A program made the position numbers and the translations under genes. Of a stretch of 64,000 nt of DNA, positions 20,876-29,559 are shown piece after piece (positions within the stretch are counted from its first letter, which is position 1; each line of letters begins with the position of its first letter). The notes under the pieces are model-generated. The model made no database searches, was not told the DNA's origin, and saw nothing but the letters and a program-made list of their open reading frames with translations. This stretch comes from Antitrichia curtipendula (lineage: Eukaryota > Streptophyta > Bryopsida > Hypnales > Leucodontaceae): contig OX579635.1 in NCBI GenBank assembly GCA_951230915.1, forward strand, positions 42,408,001-42,472,000, written 5' to 3'.

Positions 20876-23608
20876 ATGGACAGAGGAGCTTCAATAGCGG
20901 GGCAGAAGAAGACGAAAGAACGGCAAACTACTGGTTTGCCATTGGCCACTCGTAAGAGTGTAGAAGTTGTTAGCAAAGACACAGTACCTACCATTGTTCA
21001 TGGAAGTTCTGAAGATATCACTTCTGAGTATGAGCACTCCAAACCAAGTGATTGTGACAGCAGCAAAGAAGGTGAGTCAAACACATTTTATAGAAATGAG
21101 TTTGCTTTACGGAAAGTCAAATTTTCAATGACTAGTATTTACTGTTTTATACATTTTGTGTCATTCTACTAATTTTGTTGTTTTTCTAGGGAATGAAGAG
21201 GACCTATTTGGAAAGGATACTGAAGAAGCATTGGGTAGTTGTCGAAAACGTCAAAGACGTCAGTCAGACAGCAGAGAGCGTTCAGCAAGGCGCAACAAAT
21301 CCCAGAAATCTGAGAAGACTTCAGTAGAGAGAAGCGGGAGTGCCCGCAAACCGAACGAAGTCCACGTGAACTCAAACGGTGAAATCAGTACCTCTTCTAC
21401 CGGGAAGAGTGCGTGGGATCAAGGCATGAGGGCGTATGCTCCCTTGGTACTTGATATGAGTGTCATCAACTGGAATGACCACAAACCTCAAACTTTGCAA
21501 AAACTCCGCACCATTTTGGACGAGGACTTTGAGTATTTGGAGCACCCCCTTAACGGTAAGGGTTTCCGCAGTGCAGTGCAAAGATTTTTGAAGGCGGAAT
21601 GTCACCGGTTGAAGAAATTATTTGATTCAGGAGAAGATGCTGAATGCCCAGTGCATATTTTTCCTGAGCAATGGAAGCGGCTGAAGGCATACTGGGAGGG
21701 AGGTGCCTACGTGAAGAAGTCTGAGCAGATGTCCAATATGAGAAAACAAGTGCAGAATCCCTCTAAGCACGGTAGACGAGGAAAGGCAGGCGATCTCGTT
21801 GATGTGGTGAGCCTCTAATCGAAGAATTTTTGTAGTCTTGCATTTCAATCAATTTGTTACTGCTTTGTTCTATCTTTTCCAATCATTCTAACAACAGTGT
21901 GGCATTGTTGATGTTATATCAGTCAGGAAAAAGGGCAAGAAGTCCAGGACTCACAGAACCATCAGGATCATCGGTAAGTTTTGGTAATTTGTTATTGGTC
22001 GCTGAAGTTGCAATTTTAAGATGAAGAAGTCATAGGAGTCCTGGAGACGCATGGAAGTTGTACGTGTAGTTGTAGAGTAGTCTTTAGAAGCTCTTGCAAC
22101 TAGTATGCAGCCGGTATGCAACTGGAATACAATTAGTATGCAACTGACATGTAACTAACATGCAACTGGTATGCAACTTAATTGCAACTAATATGCAACT
22201 GACATGCAACTGGTATGCAACTGAATTGCAACTAGTATGCAACTTAATTGCAACTAATATGCAACTGACATGCAACTAATATGCAACTGGTATGCAACTG
22301 AATTGCAACTAGTATGCAACTAGTATGCAACTAACATGCAACTGGTAGCCACGTTCACAACGTTGCGGCTCTTATATTATGCGTTTGCATTTGTCATGTC
22401 TAATCATTGTTCTTATGTGTGTCATAGGTGGTGACTTCAGGCTTGCAAGGAAAATTAACCGCCATGGAAAGCAGATTACTGGATATGGAGAAGTTTAGGG
22501 TTGAAGTCCTAGCTAGTACAGATCGCAATACGAAGGCTGTGGAAGGGTTGCAAGAGACATTGTTGAAGTTTCTGCAGAAAGGAAACACTGTTGAAGGCAC
22601 CCATGAAGTATTAACCAACCCTGTTGAAGACATCAAGGATTCCAGTGATCCATGGGATTTCGATGGATCCCCTACTTTAGAGCCTATTGTTGACCTGGTG
22701 TGGAAATCAACTGCTCCTCCTGACCTGCAGGTTGAAGAACACAAGCGGGCATCTTCTGAAGACAACAACAAGAACAAGAAAGAGAGGGATCCAAAGGAGA
22801 CAGATGGAGAGCAAGAGCAACCTCTTGGAGATCCACAAAAAAAAGATAGTGGAGAATGCGGTGGGAACAATGACACCTTCACACTTCAACCTGAAGTTCA
22901 AGGCACAGCTAATGCCACAACCAAACATACAGAATTTTCTATGCAACTCCGGAGAGGGAAGGATCGAGAGGTGAGGGAAAATAACGTAATATGTGTTTTA
23001 CACTTTTCCAAGTTCTTATAAGTTTTTACATGCCTCTAATATGGAGCAAAACTGTGGTATACAGGTGCAGCAGCCATTTGCCAAGAAGGAGATCTTAAGG
23101 AGGACGAAGCAACCTATTCAAAATCGGAAGGTGAAACCTCCACCAAAATTCAAAGTGAGTAACCTACATGTCTAATCTCTTGCAAATGTCCTTGTTGACA
23201 TTGTTTCCTTCACTCATCACAGACTTTGTTGAATAAATGTTATCCTTTACTCATGAATGTTTTGGTTTTATGTGATGGCAGTTTGAGGTTGGACAACAAG
23301 TTTCACTTTTGAATCCATCAGCCCCAAAGCAAGTGGTGGCATCCGGAACAATTACTGCTATTGGTGGTGGAGGTGGCCCACAGATGTATCATGGGTTCCA
23401 AATTTCAAAGGGATGGTACAGACTTGACATTGCACATGCACCAGGAGGGTTTGTTGATTTGATGCATCCAAATCCAGCTGGAGATGAATACAAGTTGAAA
23501 GATGTGGTGGGAAGTAGTACACTTTGGAATGAGCAATTTGTAGTCTTCATTGCCCGTGTTGCAGGCGAGATTCCTTCAGACTGCCAGGGGAAAGTTGGAG
23601 GCAAATGA
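20876..23608 (+). CDS. CACTA TnpA-type protein (Ptta/En/Spm Transposase_24-like), six exons, frame intact
   Basis: Exons with consistent phases: 20876-21071, 21190-21806, 21898-21973, 22441-22970, 23065-23154 and 23282-23608. These sum to 1836 bases, or 611 residues, without a stop. The N-terminus is low-complexity and rich in Ser, Lys and Arg (RKRQRRQSDSRERSARRNKS). Exon 2 carries the plant Ptta/En/Spm pattern, with KSAWDQGMRAYAPLVLDM and later FPEQWKRLKAYWEGGAYVKK followed by a basic stretch. Exon 4 begins with a short probable coiled coil (LTAMESRLLDMEKF). The last exon (FEVGQQVSLLNPSAPKQVVA, then FQISKGWYRLDI) resembles the C-terminal domain of these plant proteins. TnpA binds subterminal motifs and works with TnpD in excision. 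It is divergent from the TnpD gene. The start was chosen as the first ATG after the motif array. Confidence 0.75.
22075..22350. repeat. TGCAACT motif array inside a TnpA intron
   Basis: Roughly 20 copies of (T)ATGCAACT separated by GGT, GAAT, AGT or GACA words lie wholly between the splice sites at 21973 and 22441. They are oriented like the left subterminal array. Confidence 0.7.
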
Positions 23609-23739
23609 TCACCAATTCTGTTTATCCTAATTGTGCAAGTAGTTTGTTCTTCCTATAGTAGTCGTAGTGGATGCAGTTGTTTTGTAGAAAATCAACTTTG
23701 TTGATGCTTGTATAGGAGTAGTTAGAGTTGCAAGCCATA

Positions 23740-24560
23740 GCCAGACAGTTGCACATGAGTTGCGTAGACCAGTTGTATATGATCTGCAGCACACTATATT
23801 TTATAGTTCATACAGCAAATCTGTTAGTTGTATTCAAGTCGACTATAAGTTGCAAGTAAGTTGCAAACCAGTTGCAAAGAAGTTGCTCATCAGTTGCAAA
23901 CTAGTTGTATGCGTGTCGTTGTGCGTTGCATATTAGTTGCAAAATCGTTGCATAGAGGTTGATCGTAAGTTGCATATTAGTTGCAAAATAGTTGCATAGA
24001 AGTTGGCCATAAGTTGCACAGTAGTTGCAAAATAGTTGCATAGAAGTTGGCCATAAGTTGCATATTAGTTGCAAAATAGTTGCATAGAAGTTGGCCATAA
24101 GTTGCACAGTAGTTGCACACCAGTTGCATAGAAGTTGATCCTAAGTTGCATATTAGTTGCAGAATAGTTGCATAGAAGTTGGCCATAAGTTGCACAATAG
24201 TTGCACAACAGTTGCATAGAAGTTGATTCTAAGTTGCATATTAGTTGCAAAATAGTTGCATAGAAGTTGGCCATAAGTTGCACAGTAGTTGCACAACAGT
24301 TGCATAGAAGTTGTTCCTAAGTTGCATATTAGTTGCAAAATAGTTGCATAGAAGTTGATCATAAGTTGCGTATTAGTTGCACAACAGTTGCATAGAAGTT
24401 GATCATAAGTCGCGTATTAGTTGCAAAATAGTTGCGTAGAAGTTGGTCATAAGTTGCACAGTAGGTGTACAACAGTTGCATATAAGTTGCACAGTAGTTG
24501 CACAACAGTTGAACATAAGTTGCACAGTAGTTGTACAACAGTTGCATATAAGTTGCAAAT
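23740..24560. repeat. Right subterminal repeat array of the CACTA element (88-bp higher-order unit)
   Basis: AGTTGCA occurs at about 11- or 22-bp spacing, for example ATAGTTGCATAGAAGTTGGC followed by CATAAGTTGCA. Blocks repeat every 88 bp between about 23930 and 24370. The motif orientation is inverted relative to the left end. Short minus-strand open frames across it are repeat artefacts. Confidence 0.8.
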
Positions 24561-25017
24561 TAGCATTCTGTGACCAACGATGCAGCGTGAAATGAAGGTC
24601 GATCCTAGATTTTTGAAATCTACAACTTCCCTAGATATCTGAAATCTATAAATTTCCTATATTTTGTAAATCACATGGTCTGAAATCTAAATTTGTCATA
24701 GATTTTTGAAATCTACAAATGTTGTAGATCTCTATAATCTATACTAGTTGTAGATGTCACTTTGTATATGAAGTTGAACATATTCCTCAATATCCCGCGC
24801 AAATAATACCACGTAGGAAACCACGTAGGAAGAATTCATCGATCATCGTCCTCTGGCAATCCAAAAATGTGACGATTTATGCAACTACGATGCAACTGAA
24901 AAAGTGTCCGGTTGAACTACGGGCTCATCCATCCCTCTATCACTATCACCCAGTTGCATCGCAGTTGCATAAACCCATTCGCGACTAAAAACGTAGTTGC
25001 ATTGTAGTTGGCAAACT
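24561..25017. other. Right end of the CACTA element between repeats and terminus
   Basis: It contains a small cluster of GAAATCTA/TAGATTT words (24600-24760), then further TGCAACT/AGTTGCA copies (24880-25010) close to the terminus. No gene is present. Confidence 0.5.
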
Positions 25018-25036
25018 CCCCCGTTTTCTTCTAGTG

Positions 25037-25039
25037 GCT
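25037..25039. repeat. Target-site duplication GCT, right copy
   Basis: Matches GCT at 6542-6544 on the other side of the CACTA element. Confidence 0.85.
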
Positions 25040-26563
25040 GGGAATCGTCTCGCATCTCGAGAGGGCATGGAGGAATTCCACCACTTCAGAAGTTTCAACT
25101 TCTGTGCTGCCGTTGTATTGCAAGTTGCAATCATCTGTAGCTTCTCCAGGGTCATTTTGGGGACCTCATTTGTGGTCCACTGCTTCTCAATCTGCGAAAT
25201 CGAAACTTCTCAAGTGAACAACCGAACATAAAATCCAATTACAAGAACTGTTAACATTGATAGTTTGCAATTACTTCTCACCTCCTCTAGAAATCCGGGA
25301 CCATGAGCTGGGTTTGCAACCGCAATCAACTTCCCCATTTTCACCTGCAACTTTGAGGCTCTCTCCTTCGCTCCCAATCTCATGGCATTCGCAACTCCTT
25401 CTACCGATTTCTCCTCAATCGGTGTGCCCTCGTTGTATTTTCGCACTGCAGCATCCGATGCCTGTGCAATCTCTTGCTGCAAATACATGTCATCAACAAC
25501 CATTTCAACAAACAAAGGCCACTATCGTAAAGAAGTTCAAGGTGGAAGTACTCAATATTAGATCCCAGACCATCAGAGAAGCTCACCCGGAATAGAAATG
25601 TCGTAAACACTTCCACAGGCATAGAAAACCACGTCTTCCTCCCCGCGGCCTGGGCAACACACCGTTGCCTCTCCAAAGGCCTTAACATCTCCTTAAATCG
25701 CTCCAAGGAGAGAAGACCATACTTCTGCACGCGGTGAAGAGTGTGCACAAGATTGGACTTCACGTGAGAGTCCTCTGTTGATCTGAAACGGAATGTAAAA
25801 GTTTAGTGACGTGAATCATGTACGTAATAACACATACTCCTAAATAATAGATCAATAGAGGATATATATACAACATAAGAAGCAATAATGCTTACTTGTT
25901 CACATCATGCATCACCTGCATGACCAATTCGGTTCTCCCCTTCGTATCCAAGATAATATTGTCAACTACAAAGTGAAATAGCGGGTTCGCCGTATGTAGC
26001 CTAGAAATGTGATTCATCCAAACTTGAAGGCGATGATTCCCATTGCATACGAAGAACTTCAAGTTCTTCATGAATAGAAGCTCTGGAACCGACTCAAGAT
26101 ATTTCTTGAAATTCAGGTTCGCTTTCTTCCACCATGTATCCCATCCGTTCATCTCCTCCTCCGTGAAGTCCGAGCTCTCACTAGCCTCATTGGTTATGGA
26201 CACGTAGAACACCGCTGCGCCTTCTCGGTACCCAAAGATGAACTCCTGTTCTAGTTTGACGAGGTCGGATGCAAGCGTTGGCCTCACCATTGGCATGGAC
26301 ACAAGTCTGCATAGTGGAATGCGCAGTCGGGAGAGTTTCTCTGGCTTCATCCTCAAACTCGCAATGGTGGACACCGAGTCCACCTTCTGCCATCTCCGAA
26401 GCTCATCTTCAAGCAATTATTTGGCCTCATCGTCATCATCCACAACATCCATAGCCAAATCCTCACCATCGTCACCTCCAATCTCTGGCTGTGTCAAATC
26501 ATCAGTAGGTGGTGTCACCGTATGTCTCTCAGCCTGGGTCCGACTAATAGGTGACTCTTCCAT
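25037..26563 (-). pseudogene. ParB/DNA methylase-like gene, 5' half (exons 1-4a)
   Basis: Exons by GT/AG borders: 26563-25896, 25782-25587, 25476-25282 and 25191-25037. The last is cut by the CACTA element and continues at 6541. With one GCT copy removed, the joined exon is 216 bases with no stop. Exon 1 has LKFFVCNGNHRLQVW, matching the ParB/Srx-like signature (V-x-G-N-H-R) used by ParB-type nuclease domains. In bacteria and phages this domain often precedes an N4/N6 DNA methylase. The following exons (FGYREG upstream, then WFSMPVEVFTTFLFR and MRLGAKERASKLQVKMGKLI) show no recognised domain. A TAA at 26419-26417 interrupts exon 1 after an acidic N-terminal segment (DVVDDDDEAK). ATG 26563 directly follows a possible acceptor, so upstream exons may exist. 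Together with the insertion this makes the copy non-functional. Confidence 0.65.
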
Positions 26564-26725
26564 CTGCAAAATGGACGTCCACGAAAATCATAAAGTCCGA
26601 CAATTCATAATGAAATGCATGGAATATGCTGTGCTAGTTCACGTATGAAATATGACAGATGTCAATGAAACACAGATAAAAAATCAAAATGTACAAGTGA
26701 TATCACTAACAAATTATATGAATTC

Positions 26726-27187
26726 CACCTAAATGGAATCAACATCAACATCAACATCATCATCTGAGTCAGAACTCAGGTGAATAATAACCACATCGTG
26801 CTTGCCCAAATTGTGACTGCAAGCACAGTCACAAAACTCCTGAAAAAGAAGACTAGAAATTGAGACTGAAGAGTGACATCTAGACCTATATTCCATGCCG
26901 GAGCTCCTAGGGGAGAACACGGGATTCCTCTCTCGGGTCCTCTCTCCACTAACATGGCTTTCATGTGGCTACTCTACATAATCACAGGCACGGTCACACG
27001 CATCTAAGATGTCATCGAGGCTTACGAAGTCCAAATTCTCATTTGCAATGGACTCCTCTGGCACCTCAATGCTAGCACCCATCGGAGTCAATGGTAAGGA
27101 TGGTCCCGCCATGTCAAGGGCCGTCACAGTCAAAGTCTCAGCATCGGACAAAGATCCCTGACCTCTGGGACCTTCATTTACCTCCAT
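26726..27187 (-). other. Possible upstream exon(s) of the ParB/methylase-like gene or of a small separate gene
   Basis: Two open segments are seen: 27187-26969 (starting ATGGAGGTAAATGAAGG, encoding SLDDILDACDRACDYVE) and about 26844-26730 (EFCDCACSHNLGKHDVVIIH followed by an Asp-rich tail ending in TAG). The second is preceded by a plausible acceptor. They carry no recognised domain. Whether they splice to the ParB exon at 26563 is undecided because the second ends in a stop. Confidence 0.3.
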
Positions 27188-27432
27188 CTAAACAACACAC
27201 AATGTAAACTGTATCAATAAAACCAAAAAACTAGTAACATGAGAATGCTTATTAAGAGGACACAATAATGATTTAAGAGAAATTCAAAATCATAATTAAA
27301 ACTCTTAGAAATACAATTAGGATTATATTCACGACAAGTGCATATTAGATTAAACATAGATGGACATTTGAAAAGCATACCCCTTTTAGATTTGAAATGT
27401 CTACTTCGAGTGCTTTAACGACCAAGTTCCAA

Positions 27433-27480
27433 GACCCCCGTCGGGTCTGACGGGGGTCATGAGGGTAGCTCACGCTACCC
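27433..27480. repeat. Partial copy of a GTCGGG/GGGTAGC hairpin
   Basis: GACCCCCGTC-gggtct-GACGGGGGTC forms a perfect 10-bp stem (27433-27458). It is followed by the palindrome GGGTAGCTCACGCTACCC (27463-27480). Compared with the complete hairpins downstream, the left outer arm is missing. Confidence 0.6.
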
Positions 27481-27664
27481 CCAAAATCGGGACGACGAGA
27501 GATTCTACATTTCAATTCTTCAAGCAGAATTGCTAACTCTCTTAAAGTGTGCTCATGATTATTTAATTATGGTCGTGCAACTTGGATGATGAAGCACTTC
27601 GACCATCATCAAGAAAGGAAGAATAAAAGTAACTCGACACTTTTTGAAGGCCTTCAAGCATACA

Positions 27665-27780
27665 GTCCCTGTCAATGAACCAAAAAGAGGAGTAGCGTGA
27701 GTTACCCCCGTACCCCCCGTCGGACCCGACGAAGGTCTTGGGGGTAGCTCACGCTACCCTTCTTTTTCGTTCACAGACAC
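27665..27780. repeat. Long hairpin with GTAGCGTGAG core
   Basis: The left arm (GTCCCTGTCAATGAACCAAA, then AGTAGCGTGAGTTACCCCC) pairs with the right arm (GGGGGTAGCTCACGCTACCC, then TTTTTCGTTCACAGACAC). The centre is CCCCCCGTCGGACCCGACGA. The stem is about 42 bp and imperfect. Confidence 0.65.
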
Positions 27781-28096
27781 GTACTGCATGCTCTAATGGC
27801 AAAGTGAACAGTAAACGGATGGATTTCACAAGATGCAGCGATGCGGATTTACCAAAAAACGATGTGTTGAAATTGTCAGCTGTGTTTCCCTCACAGAGAT
27901 TAAATCTCTCTGGTGAGCTATCCAATACGGGTGTTGCTCAACACCCGAGACAAGCGTGATCATTTTAATGTAATGTGATAACAAATGCTTATTAACTCTA
28001 TCTAGTGAATGGGGATTGTGCAAGGGTTATGGCCCAATTGGATGAAACCCGGTGAGATACCCCGTAGGATTATAAGAAACAACCTTGCAGAAGGCA
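27781..28096. other. Spacer between hairpins, no gene seen
   Basis: A short open frame at 27738-27959 has no recognisable content. Nothing else stands out. Confidence 0.35.
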
Positions 28097-28216
28097 GTCC
28101 CTCTCCGTGAACCAGAAAGAGGGGTAGCGTGAGCTACCCCGCAGACCCCCGTCGGGTCCGAAGGGGGTCTGGAGGGTAGCTCACACTATCCCTCTTTCTG
28201 GTTCACGGAGAGGGAC
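28097..28216. repeat. 120-bp near-perfect hairpin
   Basis: GTCCCTCTCCGTGAACCAGA at the left end is the reverse complement of TCTGGTTCACGGAGAGGGAC at the right end. Inside are GGGTAGCGTGAGCTACCCC and its inverse GGGTAGCTCACACTATCCC, around the centre GACCCCCGTCGGGTCCGAAG. The stem is about 50 bp. Confidence 0.75.
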
Positions 28217-28239
28217 CGACTAGTGCAACCATCAATCTG

Positions 28240-29000
28240 TCCCACTATGTCACGGAAGCAGAATTTGCCTTGACAGCCACAAGGGGTCCCGAGAGACAAA
28301 AGCTCTGTCCTGCTGCTATCTTGGACACAGCGACTGCCATGACAGTGCCACTCAATTCGTTTCGAGAAAATTCTGTCTCGCTGCTGTCATGGAAGCAGAA
28401 ACTGCCTTGACAGCCTCCAGCCATCCCGAGAGAGAAGAATTTTGTCCCGCTGCCATCATGGACACACCCACTGCCTAGACACAACCACTCAATTGGTCTC
28501 GAGAAAACAAAATTCTTCCCCGCTACTGTTATGGACACAGCCACTGCCTAGACAAGACCACTCAATTGGTTTCGAGAAAACAAAATTCTTCCCCGCTACT
28601 GTCATGGATACAGCCACTGCCTAGACATGACCAGTCAATTGGTTTTGAGAAAACAAAAATCAGTCCCACTGCTGTCATGGACTCAGCCACTGCCTAGACA
28701 TGACCATTCAATTGGTTTCGGGAAAACAACATTCTTTCCCGCTTTGTCACGGAAGCAGAAACTGCCTTGACAACAAGAATCCATCCCGAGAAACGAAATT
28801 CAGTCCCGCTGATGTCTTGGTCACAGCGACCGCCATGACAGTACCAGTCAATTGGTTTCGAGAAAACAAATTCCTAACCCGCTGCTGCCATGGTCACGGC
28901 CACTAGCTAGACCCGACCACTCAATTGGTTTCGAGAAAACAAAAATCGATTCCTCTTTGTCACGGAAGCAGAACTGCCTTGACAACCGAAGCCATCCCGA
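28240..29000. repeat. Diverged tandem array, unit about 70-75 bp, between two hairpins
   Basis: The recurring order is CATGGACACAGCCACTGCCTA, then GACCACTCAATTGGTTTCGA, then GAAAACAAAATTCTTCCC, then CGCTGCTGT. About ten copies are seen. A second variant carries GTCACGGAAGCAGAAACTGC. The array is bounded by hairpins at 28097-28216 and 29002-29176, so hairpin-array-hairpin may be one mobile unit. Confidence 0.6.
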
Positions 29001-29001
29001 G

Positions 29002-29176
29002 AAAAAAATTCAGTCCCGCTGTGGCGGTCACCCTCCCCGTACCGAAAACGGGGGTGGCGCGAGCTACCCCCAGGACCTTTGTCGGGTCCGTTGGGGGTCT
29101 TGGGGGTAGCTCGCGTCACCCCCGTTTTTGGTACGGGGAGGATGACAAGCCGCAGCGGGACTGAATTTTTTTTTTT
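29002..29176. repeat. 175-bp hairpin with a diverged arm sequence
   Basis: AATTCAGTCCCGCTGTGG at the left pairs with CCGCAGCGGGACTGAATT at the right. CCTCCCCGTACCGAAAACGG pairs with CCGTTTTTGGTACGGGGAGG. The inner GTGGCGCGAGCTACCCCC pairs with GGGGGTAGCTCGCGTCAC, around GTCGGGTCC. The core matches the other hairpins, but the arms differ while staying self-complementary. Confidence 0.75.
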
Positions 29177-29269
29177 GCGAGATCGATGAACATATTGAAA
29201 GGGATAGTGGCCATGAACACACGCCAATGACCATGTTGAATCGAGTAAATGGATTTCCGTTTGGACTTA

Positions 29270-29400
29270 CCTGCTCCTGAGTGGCTGATGTCGGACGGCG
29301 CCGCGATGGGATGATGATCTCCCCCGGCGGGCTGGTCGCGTCTCAAACTCGGCTCCGGAGTTTCCTCATCATTGTGATTTTGTGGTTTTGCTGCACAGTC
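29270..29400 (-). other. Possible captured exon
   Basis: On the minus strand an open segment (with RRDQPAGGDHHPIAAPSDIS) ends at a good donor, GGAGCAG|GTAAGTCC. It is more GC-rich than the surroundings. It could be an upstream exon of the minus-strand gene to its left, but no linking evidence was found. Confidence 0.25.
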
Positions 29401-29559
29401 AAGGCGATTCGGTTACGAACTTCTATAAGCCAGAACCCCTAAACCATGCAACAACTGGGTCTGGATTTAGAGACCGACTACAAGAAAACCTAAACTCTAA
29501 ACCAAAAGAGAAAACCGACGCAGACCATGCGGACGCAGAAGCGGACCACGCGGAGAAAT

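Larger units (their letters stand above)
6545..25036. mobile_element. 18.5-kb CACTA (En/Spm) element with TnpD- and TnpA-type genes
   Basis: The left terminus is CACTAGAAGGAAAAGGGGGG (6545-6564). The right terminus read inward is CACTAGAAGAAAACGGGGG (25036-25018). Both are flanked by GCT. The element holds a TnpD-type gene (7821-12452, minus) and a TnpA-type gene (20876-23608, plus) transcribed divergently from a central region. Arrays of TGCAACT or its complement lie near both ends and inside introns. A 4.3-kb LTR-type insertion (13435-17709) interrupts the centre. It landed in a coding exon of the ParB/methylase-like gene. The TnpD gene has two stops, so the copy is probably no longer autonomous, while the TnpA gene looks intact. 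Confidence 0.9.
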
